A stretch of 64,000 nt of DNA from Sediminicola sp047612485 (GTDB lineage: Bacteria; Bacteroidota; Bacteroidia; Flavobacteriales; Flavobacteriaceae). The notes under the pieces were generated by a model. That model was not told where the DNA came from and did no database searches. It was given only the letters and a program-made list of their open reading frames with translations. A program made the translations under genes and the position numbers. The stretch lies in assembly GCA_047612485.1 (NCBI GenBank), contig JBLGAT010000006.1:4586-68585 (forward strand), given 5' to 3'. This document shows, one piece after another, positions 54,384-61,619 of the stretch. The stretch's first letter is position 1. Every line of letters begins with the position of its first letter.

Positions 54384-54414
54384 CAAAAATACGCTTTATT
54401 CATTAACCCGCAAG
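54384..54414 (-). promoter_or_regulatory. ndk promoter (TTG-N19-TATTTTTG)
   Basis: On the minus strand, CTTG (54411-54414) is followed after 19 bases by TATTTTTG (54384-54391), an excellent fit to the Bacteroidota -33/-7 consensus. It lies 18 bases upstream of the ndk ATG. Confidence 0.75.
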
Positions 54415-54416
54415 TC

Positions 54417-55466
54417 TTAATAGTTTTGTTCTAGTTCTCCCAACAATACCCCATGGTCCCCAACCATCTTGAAGCGCACCTTTTTTTTGTTAAAGTCGAA
54501 ATCTAAAAGTCCAAAACTTTTCTTGGAAACAACCGCTCCCACCCTAAACGGATTCGGTTCTCCTGAAAAACTTGAATATACATGTGTAAGACCACTACTG
54601 GTGAAATCTATCAAGGGATAAGCCAGTCCATCCACCTTGGTCCTTGAAAATTCCGATATGTGTCTATCGCCACTTAGAAGTACCACTCCCTTTGCCTTAG
54701 AGGAGGCTATCAGACTTTTCAATTGGTCCACTTCATGCGGAAAATTTCCCCAGCATTCAAAGCCGTGTTCATTGGATAGAAATTGAATACTACTTACGAT
54801 GATGTTGAAATCGGCCTTGGAAAAGTTCAATTCATCTTTCAACCAAGCCCATTGTTCCATGCCTAGAACTGTTCCTTGTCCATAAACATTTGGTTTGTGC
54901 CTCTTTTTTGTATCCTTATCGGGAGTCAGGGCTGTTCTGAAATATCTAGTATCCAGCACTATTATCTTAATACTTCCTACTGGAACGGTGTAATCATGGG
55001 ATGAATAAACCCCTTCTCTTGTTCTTCTAGGACTGTCCACAGGGACGTCCATAAAATCCAAAAACTCCTGCTGACTCCATTTTTTGCCCTTAAATTCCAC
55101 TCCCCCATCATTTAAACCATAGTCGTGATCATCCCAAGTACCTATAACAGGCATTTTAGTTTTTAATAGGGCATAACCTGCAACGTTATCCTGATCCATA
55201 TACATTTCCCTCAACTTTTTCCTATTGTCCGTATCTGCATAAATAATATCTCCTCCCCAGATCCACACATCTGGCCTTGCGGAAACTATATCATCCCATA
55301 AAGGATTACTCAAACTACTCTTGTTGCAGGAACCAAAGGCAATGGTAAAATCGGACTCCGCTTGCTGAACCAAACTATTTGAACCAGCAGATTTGCAACC
55401 CATATATAGAAAGAGTAAAATGAAATAAAATGGTATTTTTCCCACGTAATATTGTTTTAAATTCAT
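54417..55466 (-). CDS. PhoD-like alkaline phosphatase/phosphodiesterase lipoprotein
   Basis: Predicted lipoprotein (349 residues from ATG at 55466) with lipobox YMGC. The metallophosphoesterase motifs are FTIAFGSCNKSSLSNPLWDD, WIWGGDIIYAD (metal Asp), GTWDDHDYGLNDGG, KIIVLDTRYFR with the PhoD-type Cys/Arg region, and VLLSGDRHISEFSR. These place it in the PhoD/alkaline phosphatase D group, releasing phosphate from organic esters outside the cytoplasm. The TTG two codons upstream is a less likely start. It is divergent from the nrnA-type gene with only 59 bases between starts. Confidence 0.9.
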   Translation of the reverse strand: MNLKQYYVGKIPFYFILLFLYMGCKSAGSNSLVQQAESDFTIAFGSCNKSSLSNPLWDDIVSARPDVWIWGGDIIYADTDNRKKLREMYMDQDNVAGYALLKTKMPVIGTWDDHDYGLNDGGVEFKGKKWSQQEFLDFMDVPVDSPRRTREGVYSSHDYTVPVGSIKIIVLDTRYFRTALTPDKDTKKRHKPNVYGQGTVLGMEQWAWLKDELNFSKADFNIIVSSIQFLSNEHGFECWGNFPHEVDQLKSLIASSKAKGVVLLSGDRHISEFSRTKVDGLAYPLIDFTSSGLTHVYSSFSGEPNPFRVGAVVSKKSFGLLDFDFNKKKVRFKMVGDHGVLLGELEQNY

Positions 55467-55469
55467 CCT

Positions 55470-55477
55470 CAAAAATA
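55470..55477 (-). promoter_or_regulatory. -7 element abutting the phoD-like start codon
   Basis: TATTTTTG on the minus strand ends 3 bases before the ATG, placing the predicted transcription start at or within a base or two of the ATG. No -33 box is evident. Confidence 0.5.
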
Positions 55478-55512
55478 AGGCTTTTAAGAATAAGGTCTAT
55501 ATGATAAAATTG

Positions 55513-55520
55513 TATCTTTG
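55513..55520 (+). promoter_or_regulatory. -7 element abutting the nrnA start codon
   Basis: TATCTTTG followed by CGCCC and then the ATG at 55526. With the element centred at -7, transcription would start about 2 bases before the ATG. No clear -33 box. Confidence 0.55.
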
Positions 55521-55525
55521 CGCCC

Positions 55526-56542
55526 ATGAATTTGAAGGAAATAAAAGCTACCGAGGTATTACTCTCTACGCCGCAAAAAATTGTTATAGTACCGCACAAA
55601 AACCCTGATGGGGATGCCATCGGTTCAACTTTAGGTCTTTACCACTATCTAAAAAATAGAGGTCAGGAAGCAACGGTGATTTCCCCTAATGATTATCCCA
55701 AGTTTTTAAAATGGATGCCAGGCAATGAACATATCGTGAATTTTGAAAAAGATTCGCATCATGCCAAGCAACTCATCAAAGAGGCAACAATAATATTCAC
55801 ATTGGATTTCAACCATTTGGGTAGAATAGACCATATGCAACCTCATTTGGAAGAAGCCACGGCTACTTTTGTAATGATTGACCACCATCAAGCCCCAGAT
55901 GATTATGCAGATATCACGTATTCGGATGTAAGCATGAGCTCTACCTGTGAAATGGTGTACAATTTTATAGAGTTCTTGGGCCATAGCGATGAAATCAATG
56001 CGGATATTGCCAATTGCCTTTATACGGGCATTATGACGGATACAGGTTCTTTTAAGTTTCTCTCTACAACCAGTAGAACCCATAGGATCGCTGCCGACCT
56101 GATCGACAAAGGTGCCAACAACACCCAAATTCACAATAAGGTTTTTGATACCAATACCCCCAGCCGTCTGCATCTTTTAGGCTGTGCTCTAAAAAATATG
56201 GTCATTTTGGAGGATTATCATACAGTCTATATCACGCTGAGCCAGGAAGAGTTGGACAGTAATCATTATAAAAAAGGCGACACCGAAGGCTTTGTCAATT
56301 ATGGCCTAACCTTGGACGGCATTTGTTTTGCAGTAATTTTTATTGAAAACAAAGAGGATGGCATCGTAAAGATTTCCTTTAGGTCCGAAGGGAATTTTTC
56401 CGTTAATGAATTTGCCAAAAAACATTTTCAGGGTGGTGGACATACCAATGCTGCTGGAGGGAAGAGCGATGTATCCTTAAAAGAGACCACAGCCTATTTT
56501 GTATCACTACTAGAAAACTATAAAGAACAATTGAACGCATGA
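55526..56542 (+). CDS. nrnA: DHH-family bifunctional oligoribonuclease/PAP phosphatase
   Basis: Predicted nanoRNase that degrades 2-5-mer RNAs and hydrolyses 3'-phosphoadenosine 5'-phosphate. The 338 residues show DHH motifs in order: VPHKNPDGDAIGSTLGLYHYL (motif I), FTLDFNHLGRID (II), VMIDHHQAPDDYADI (III, DHH) and the DHHA1 ending FQGGGHTNAAGG near 306-317. All expected metal ligands are visible. It overlaps gldI by 4 bases. In organisms without Orn this is the usual last step of RNA turnover. Confidence 0.94.
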   Translation: MNLKEIKATEVLLSTPQKIVIVPHKNPDGDAIGSTLGLYHYLKNRGQEATVISPNDYPKFLKWMPGNEHIVNFEKDSHHAKQLIKEATIIFTLDFNHLGRIDHMQPHLEEATATFVMIDHHQAPDDYADITYSDVSMSSTCEMVYNFIEFLGHSDEINADIANCLYTGIMTDTGSFKFLSTTSRTHRIAADLIDKGANNTQIHNKVFDTNTPSRLHLLGCALKNMVILEDYHTVYITLSQEELDSNHYKKGDTEGFVNYGLTLDGICFAVIFIENKEDGIVKISFRSEGNFSVNEFAKKHFQGGGHTNAAGGKSDVSLKETTAYFVSLLENYKEQLNA

Positions 56543-57093
56543 AATATTTTTTAATCCTTTTAGTATTGGGAATATCCCTGGTATCCTGCCAAGAGGCCGA
56601 ACCAAGAAGACCTACAAAAGTACGGACAGGTAGTTTTTTTAAAGAAACCATAAAACGGAACAAAGAACTTCTTGCCCAAGAAGAAAAACTGATCAAGGCA
56701 ATCATTGCAAAAGATACGGCACATACCTATCTGAGCAGTTCAAAGGGCTCATGGTATTACTACGATATAAAAAATGATTCGGTATCCTACACGCCAAAAC
56801 CGGATGATTTAGTGATCTTCACCTACAACATGGTCAGTTTTTCCAATGATACCATTTATAAAAGTGAGGAAATGGGAACCATAAAATATAAGGTGGACAA
56901 ACAAAATCTTTTTCCAGGTTTAAGAAATAGTATAAAGCTTTTAAGGGAAGGCGAAACAGCAACTTTTTTATTCCCATCATCCCTGGCTTTTGGCTACCAT
57001 GGAGACAATAAAAAGATTGGCACCAATATACCAGTAAAATCAACCATAACCCTTTTAAACATTGATCGACAAAAAGACAGTATCCAAAATTAA
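56539..57093 (+). CDS. gldI: Gliding motility lipoprotein GldI (FKBP-type PPIase)
   Basis: Lipoprotein (lipobox LVSC, Cys15) with an FKBP-type peptidyl-prolyl isomerase domain in the last 110 residues: DDLVIFTYNMVSFSNDTIY, LFPGLRNSIKLLREGETATFLFPSSLAFGYHGD and a final IPVKSTITLLNI. In Flavobacterium johnsoniae GldI is needed for gliding, probably by folding periplasmic or T9SS components. It starts with an ATGA overlap with the nrnA gene and is 15 bases from the cyclophilin-FKBP gene. The giant T9SS substrate earlier in the window would be a possible client. Confidence 0.92.
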   Translation: MKYFLILLVLGISLVSCQEAEPRRPTKVRTGSFFKETIKRNKELLAQEEKLIKAIIAKDTAHTYLSSSKGSWYYYDIKNDSVSYTPKPDDLVIFTYNMVSFSNDTIYKSEEMGTIKYKVDKQNLFPGLRNSIKLLREGETATFLFPSSLAFGYHGDNKKIGTNIPVKSTITLLNIDRQKDSIQN

Positions 57094-57107
57094 AATTTAT
57101 TAAAAAA

Positions 57108-58229
57108 ATGAAAAAAACATATTTATTATTCATGGCCGCGGCCTTAGCCCTTACTAGTTGCAAATCCAGTAAACACGCCGATTTAGGCGATGGCCTTTTC
57201 GCCAACATCCAAACCAATAAAGGTGACATCATCATTAAATTGGAAAGTGAAAAGACTCCTGTTACCGTTGCAAATTTTATTTCCTTGGCAGAAGGTACCA
57301 GTCCATTTGTAAGTGATAGCTTAAAAGATAAAAAATATTATGATGGACTTATTTTTCATAGGGTGATGAAGGACTTTATGATTCAAGGAGGTGATCCTAC
57401 TGGCACAGGAAGGGGAAATCCTGGATATAAATTCAAGGACGAGTTCAATGACTCCCTTACCCATTCCAAAGCTGGCATCCTTTCTATGGCCAATTCTGGA
57501 CCAACCACCAATGGAAGTCAGTTTTTCATCACGCACAAAGAAACACCGTTTCTAGATGGCAGACATACCGTCTTTGGTATGGTTGTAGTAGGCTTGGATG
57601 TTGTTGATAGTATTGCCAATGTAAAAACTTCTATAGAGCCCATGACCAAAGATAGGCCTCTTGAAGATGTCGTCATGAACAAAGTAGAGATCATCCGAAA
57701 TGGAAAGGAAGCCAAAAAGTTCGATGCCGTTAAGATCATGACCGATTATTTTGCAGAGGAAGAAGCTAAATTAAAGGCCACGGCAAAGATGAAGGCCGAC
57801 TTTTCTGCAGAAATTGAAAAACAAAAAGCAGTAGCCGAAACATTGGCTTCTGGTCTTCAGATTTACAGCATGCAAAAAGGAACGGGAGAATCTCCAAAAA
57901 TAGGACAACAAGTAAACGTCTACTATGCCGGTTATTTGGAATCTGGGGAATTGTTCGACAGTAACGTAGAGGCTGTTGCTGTAAAATATGGCAAATTCGA
58001 CGAGAGAAGAAAAGCAGGTGGCGGTTACGAAGCCATCGCTATGGATTATAGCACTGAAGCGCAGTTGATAGCTGGTTTTAGAGAAGGTCTATTGTCTATG
58101 AAGGTAGGTGATAAAGTACGCTTGTTCATCCCTTCGCATTTGGGGTACGGGCCAGCTGGTGCAGGTAATGTAATTCCTCCAAATGCTGATTTAGTATTTG
58201 ATTTGGAAATCACCGGAATAACGGAATAA
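57108..58229 (+). CDS. Cyclophilin-FKBP fusion peptidyl-prolyl isomerase, lipoprotein
   Basis: A 373-residue lipoprotein (lipobox LTSC, Cys18). Residues about 28-200 form a cyclophilin domain: IFHRVMKDFMIQGGDPTGTGRGNPGYKFKDEF carries the catalytic Arg/Phe set, then GILSMANSGPTTNGSQFFIT and LDGRHTVFGMVVVGLDVVDSI. A helical linker rich in K/E/A (about 213-245) leads to an FKBP domain (VNVYYAGYLESGELFDSN, LIAGFREGLLSMKVGDKVRLFIPSHLGYG, ADLVFDLEITGI). Both domains look active. It lies in the same operon as gldI, giving three periplasmic PPIase domains in tandem. Confidence 0.94.
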   Translation: MKKTYLLFMAAALALTSCKSSKHADLGDGLFANIQTNKGDIIIKLESEKTPVTVANFISLAEGTSPFVSDSLKDKKYYDGLIFHRVMKDFMIQGGDPTGTGRGNPGYKFKDEFNDSLTHSKAGILSMANSGPTTNGSQFFITHKETPFLDGRHTVFGMVVVGLDVVDSIANVKTSIEPMTKDRPLEDVVMNKVEIIRNGKEAKKFDAVKIMTDYFAEEEAKLKATAKMKADFSAEIEKQKAVAETLASGLQIYSMQKGTGESPKIGQQVNVYYAGYLESGELFDSNVEAVAVKYGKFDERRKAGGGYEAIAMDYSTEAQLIAGFREGLLSMKVGDKVRLFIPSHLGYGPAGAGNVIPPNADLVFDLEITGITE

Positions 58230-58247
58230 CAATTAACTATAGGTATA

Positions 58248-58276
58248 AAAAAAAGCTCGCAAATTGCGAGCTTTTT
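58248..58276. terminator. Strong bidirectional terminator after the PPIase gene
   Basis: AAAAAAGCTCGCAA-A-TTGCGAGCTTTTTT, perfect stem with flanking A and T runs. It serves the PPIase gene on the plus strand and, possibly, the CBS gene on the minus strand. Confidence 0.9.
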
Positions 58277-58326
58277 TGTTTTAATGGCATATTCTAAGGA
58301 GTTAAATCAATAAGCTGAACCTTGGC

Positions 58327-58791
58327 TTACCACCAATTTTGTGACTTCAATTCTATGGTAGCCTTAAGAATATCCATTTGAGATATCTGGCCTACCAAGA
58401 CCCCTTTCTCCACAATGGGAAAACGTCGTCTTTTGGCCTGTAAAAATTTATTGGCGGCATCAAATATATCCATATTACCATCTATGGTCTCCACATTGGA
58501 TATCATATGCTGCCCAACGGTCCTGGTCTCTCCCGGTATATTGTGATACTTGCTTTCACTGATGTGTTTGATACAATCCCCTTCAGAGATCATTCCGATA
58601 AGTTCATAATTGTCATTAACGACCGGTCCACCAGATATCCTATACTTTATCAATTGTACAATAACCTCTTCCACAGACTGCTCCGGCTTGAAGGTTATCA
58701 GTTTTTTGGTCATATAATCACTGACCTTTAACGAGGCATCATCCTTGGATTCCCTCAGTTTCATTGGCCCTTGAAAACTCTTGATTCCCAT
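58327..58791 (-). CDS. CBS-domain protein
   Basis: A 154-residue protein made of two CBS motifs. CBS1 is at about 25-85 (SDYMTKKLITFKPEQSVEEVIVQLIKYRISGGPVVNDNYELIGMISEGD) and CBS2 at about 100-150 (HMISNVETIDGNMDIFDAANKFLQAKRRRFPIVEKGVLVGQISQMDIL). Such pairs bind adenine nucleotides and act as stand-alone sensors. There is no attached enzyme or transporter domain, and no partner is obvious next to it. Confidence 0.92.
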   Translation of the reverse strand: MGIKSFQGPMKLRESKDDASLKVSDYMTKKLITFKPEQSVEEVIVQLIKYRISGGPVVNDNYELIGMISEGDCIKHISESKYHNIPGETRTVGQHMISNVETIDGNMDIFDAANKFLQAKRRRFPIVEKGVLVGQISQMDILKATIELKSQNWW

Positions 58792-58883
58792 AACTAGCTC
58801 ATTTTAAGACAGTCTTTAAGTTACTAAAAATAAGCGAGTTATCCAATAAAATTGGGTTGAATTATTGCATCAATAATCAGACC

Positions 58884-60344
58884 TCATTTTTTCGGAATAT
58901 CTTTCAAGATCTCCAATAAAAATTTCCAAAATTTTTGGACCGATGAAATACTCACCCGTTCATCAGGAGAATGGGCACCCTTTATAGTAGGGCCAAAACT
59001 GATCATATCCATGTTCGGGTAATTTTTTCCTAGAATTCCACATTCCAAACCGGCATGGCAGGCAACCACATTGGCACTATCTCCGAAAACGGCTTTATAC
59101 TTATTTTCCAGTACTTTTAATATGGCAGAGTCCGGATTGGGATTCCAACCTGGATAGTCCCCATTTAGGGTCACCTCACATCCCGCAAGTTCAAAAGCAC
59201 ATTTCAGGGAATTTGCCAAATCCAATTTGGCGGAATTTACAGACGACCTCGTTAGGCACATAATTTCCAAAAGACCATTGCTCACAATCACCCTCGCTAT
59301 GTTATTGGACGATTCCACCAAGTCATCCATTGCCGCACTCATAGCATATACTCCATTTTTTGCAGCATATATAGCTTTTATCAAACTTAGCTGCGCCTCA
59401 GATTCCATCATTTGGGTAGGTAGGGCGACCTTTTCGACCGCAACTATGAATTGGGGTTCGGTGTGCTTTAATTCCTCTTTGATGGTTACCTCCAAGGCTG
59501 ACATTGCTTTTTCAAAATCAACTTTATACGCTTCATCCACCACCACCACCGCAAAGCTTTCTCTAGGTATGGCATTGCGCAGACTGCCGCCATTTATTTC
59601 AGAAACACCAATCTTAAAGCTCTCACAAGCCGTGTAAAGCAGTCTGTTCATTATTTTATTGGCATTCCCGAACCCTCTATGGATATCCATGCCACTGTGT
59701 CCGCCTTGCAGACCTTTAACGGCAATTCTAAAAGCCACATGGTTTTTTGGAACAGCTATTTGCTTATAATTTCTCGTTGCAGTGACGTCTATACCTCCAG
59801 CACAACCAATGTCAATCTCGTCATCTTCCTCCGTATCCAGGTTCAATAATATTTCACCTTGTAGGACACCTCCTTTTAGGCCCATGGCGCCTGTCATCCC
59901 AGTTTCTTCATCAATGGTAAAAAGAGCTTCCAACGCAGGATGGACAATTGTATCGCTTTCCAACAAGGCCATTATTGCAGCAACACCCATACCATTATCG
60001 GCCCCCAGGGTTGTCCCTTTAGCCTTTACCCAATCCCCTTCAATCTTCATTTTAATTCCTTGAACATCAAAATCAAAAACAGTGTCCGCATTTTTTTGGT
60101 GCACCATATCTAAATGTGACTGTAGGGTGACCATTTTACTATTCTCCATTCCCACCGTCCCAGGCTTACGGATGATCACATTGCCTACCTCATCTTTAAA
60201 GGTCTCCAATCCCAAGGATATCCCAAAATCCATCATAAATTGTATGACTCTTTCCTCTTTTTTAGAGGGTCTTGGGACCGCATTCAAATCAGCGAATTTG
60301 TTCCAAACGTTTTTGGGTTCCAATTGACGTACTTCTTTGCTCAT
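58884..60344 (-). CDS. pepD: Aminoacyl-histidine dipeptidase (M20C, PepD)
   Basis: Cytoplasmic di-zinc dipeptidase of 486 residues that hydrolyses Xaa-His dipeptides such as carnosine. Metal-binding segments are VTLQSHLDMVHQKN (His80-type), GTTLGADNGMGVAAIMALLES, FTIDEETGMTGAMGL (catalytic Glu pair), ILLNLDTEEDDEIDIGCAGG and HAGLECGILGKNYP. The lid domain follows GLQGGHSGMDIHRGFGNANKIMNR. All these match PepD closely. It is monocistronic with a -7 element just upstream. Confidence 0.95.
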   Translation of the reverse strand: MSKEVRQLEPKNVWNKFADLNAVPRPSKKEERVIQFMMDFGISLGLETFKDEVGNVIIRKPGTVGMENSKMVTLQSHLDMVHQKNADTVFDFDVQGIKMKIEGDWVKAKGTTLGADNGMGVAAIMALLESDTIVHPALEALFTIDEETGMTGAMGLKGGVLQGEILLNLDTEEDDEIDIGCAGGIDVTATRNYKQIAVPKNHVAFRIAVKGLQGGHSGMDIHRGFGNANKIMNRLLYTACESFKIGVSEINGGSLRNAIPRESFAVVVVDEAYKVDFEKAMSALEVTIKEELKHTEPQFIVAVEKVALPTQMMESEAQLSLIKAIYAAKNGVYAMSAAMDDLVESSNNIARVIVSNGLLEIMCLTRSSVNSAKLDLANSLKCAFELAGCEVTLNGDYPGWNPNPDSAILKVLENKYKAVFGDSANVVACHAGLECGILGKNYPNMDMISFGPTIKGAHSPDERVSISSVQKFWKFLLEILKDIPKK

Positions 60345-60365
60345 AAGGTTCTATAAAGTTGAGAC

Positions 60366-60373
60366 CAAAAATA
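60366..60373 (-). promoter_or_regulatory. -7 element upstream of pepD
   Basis: TATTTTTG on the minus strand, 21 bases before the ATG. A TTG at the expected -33 spacing is not seen. Confidence 0.5.
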
Positions 60374-60457
60374 CACATTGAAAAATGACTTTGCCACAGT
60401 TATGCCCATTTAACATTTTATTAGAGCATAGGTCTACAAATACTAATTCTGATTGGT

Positions 60458-60465
60458 TATTTTTG
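60458..60465 (+). promoter_or_regulatory. -7 element abutting the DUF3810 start codon
   Basis: TATTTTTG then ATCCG then the ATG at 60471: the same 5-base spacing as at nrnA, so transcription would begin about 2 bases before the ATG. No clear -33 box. Confidence 0.45.
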
Positions 60466-60470
60466 ATCCG

Positions 60471-61538
60471 ATGAACAACCGTTTTAAAAATAGTATTGCC
60501 CTATCCATTATCCCGCAAATAATCCTGGTCAAATGGATAGGTCATTACCCACAATTCATAGAATCTTATTATAGTTTAGGGATATACCCAATGCTATCAA
60601 AAATCTCCAGAACTGCGTTTGGATGGATTCCCTTTTCTGTGGGGGATATCATCTATACCTTGTTATTGGTGGCCTCACTTCGCTATATAATTTTGAATAG
60701 AAAGAAAATAAGACAAAGGCCCAAGGCTTTTATCCGCACTATTTTTATAGTACTCTCCACCGCCTATTTTAGTTTCCACCTGCTTTGGGGGCTTAATTAT
60801 TATAGGGTGCCTTTAAGTGAAACCCTTTCCTTGGAAGAAAATAATTCCAGCATAGCATTGGAATCTTTTGTTGAAAAGCTTATCGACAAAACAAATGAAA
60901 CACAAATGCTCATAGTTGGCGATAGCACGAGAATGGTTACGGTGCCCTATTCTAAACAAGAGATACTGGAAAAGACTATTCAAGGCTATCAAGACCTGGA
61001 TTCCCGATTTTCAATATTTCATTACCAACGGCCAAGTCTCAAGAATTCCCTCTTTAGTACTGGTCTTTCCTATATGGGCTATGGGGGATATTTAAATCCG
61101 TTCACCAACGAGGCTCAAGTAAACGCACTACTGCCCAATTTTAGGTATCCTGTAGTGGCAGGTCATGAAGTAGCGCATCAATTGGGTTATTCTGCAGAAA
61201 ATGAGACCAATTTTATAGGATATCTGGTGACAGCCTCCAATAGCGACATCTATTTTAAATATTCCGCTTATTCCTACGCCTTGGCCTATTGTCTTTCAGA
61301 TATCAAAAAAAGAGATGAGCCTACATTTGAAAGGTTGTTTGGAACATTAAATATCGGGGTCAAAAAAAACTACAAAGAGGTGTCCGATTTCTGGATGGCC
61401 TATGAAAATCCTGCAGAACCTGTCTTTAAATCTATTTTCGACACTTTTTTAAAAGCCAATAACCAGTCCAAAGGCATAGAAAGTTACAATGCCGTGGTGG
61501 CACTTTTGATAAATTATCATGAACTACACCCATTATAG
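60471..61538 (+). CDS. DUF3810 membrane protein with zincin-like HEXXH motif
   Basis: From the ATG at 60471 it is 355 residues; the TTG six codons earlier falls before the likely promoter and is rejected. Three membrane segments occupy about residues 1-110. The remaining part includes FSTGLSYMGYGGYLNPFTNEAQVN and VVAGHEVAHQLGYSAENETNFIGYL: HEVAH is the HExxH zinc motif and the downstream Glu in AENE fits a third ligand. I therefore predict a membrane-anchored metalloprotease, although the family is officially of unknown function. There are no adjacent partners. Confidence 0.87.
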   Translation: MNNRFKNSIALSIIPQIILVKWIGHYPQFIESYYSLGIYPMLSKISRTAFGWIPFSVGDIIYTLLLVASLRYIILNRKKIRQRPKAFIRTIFIVLSTAYFSFHLLWGLNYYRVPLSETLSLEENNSSIALESFVEKLIDKTNETQMLIVGDSTRMVTVPYSKQEILEKTIQGYQDLDSRFSIFHYQRPSLKNSLFSTGLSYMGYGGYLNPFTNEAQVNALLPNFRYPVVAGHEVAHQLGYSAENETNFIGYLVTASNSDIYFKYSAYSYALAYCLSDIKKRDEPTFERLFGTLNIGVKKNYKEVSDFWMAYENPAEPVFKSIFDTFLKANNQSKGIESYNAVVALLINYHELHPL

Positions 61539-61619
61539 TGTTAAAAAAAAGTGAATACGTGTTAAAGGAGTCTTAAGAATTCTACCTTTAAAGAGACTAA
61601 TTTAAAACACCTTTATAAA

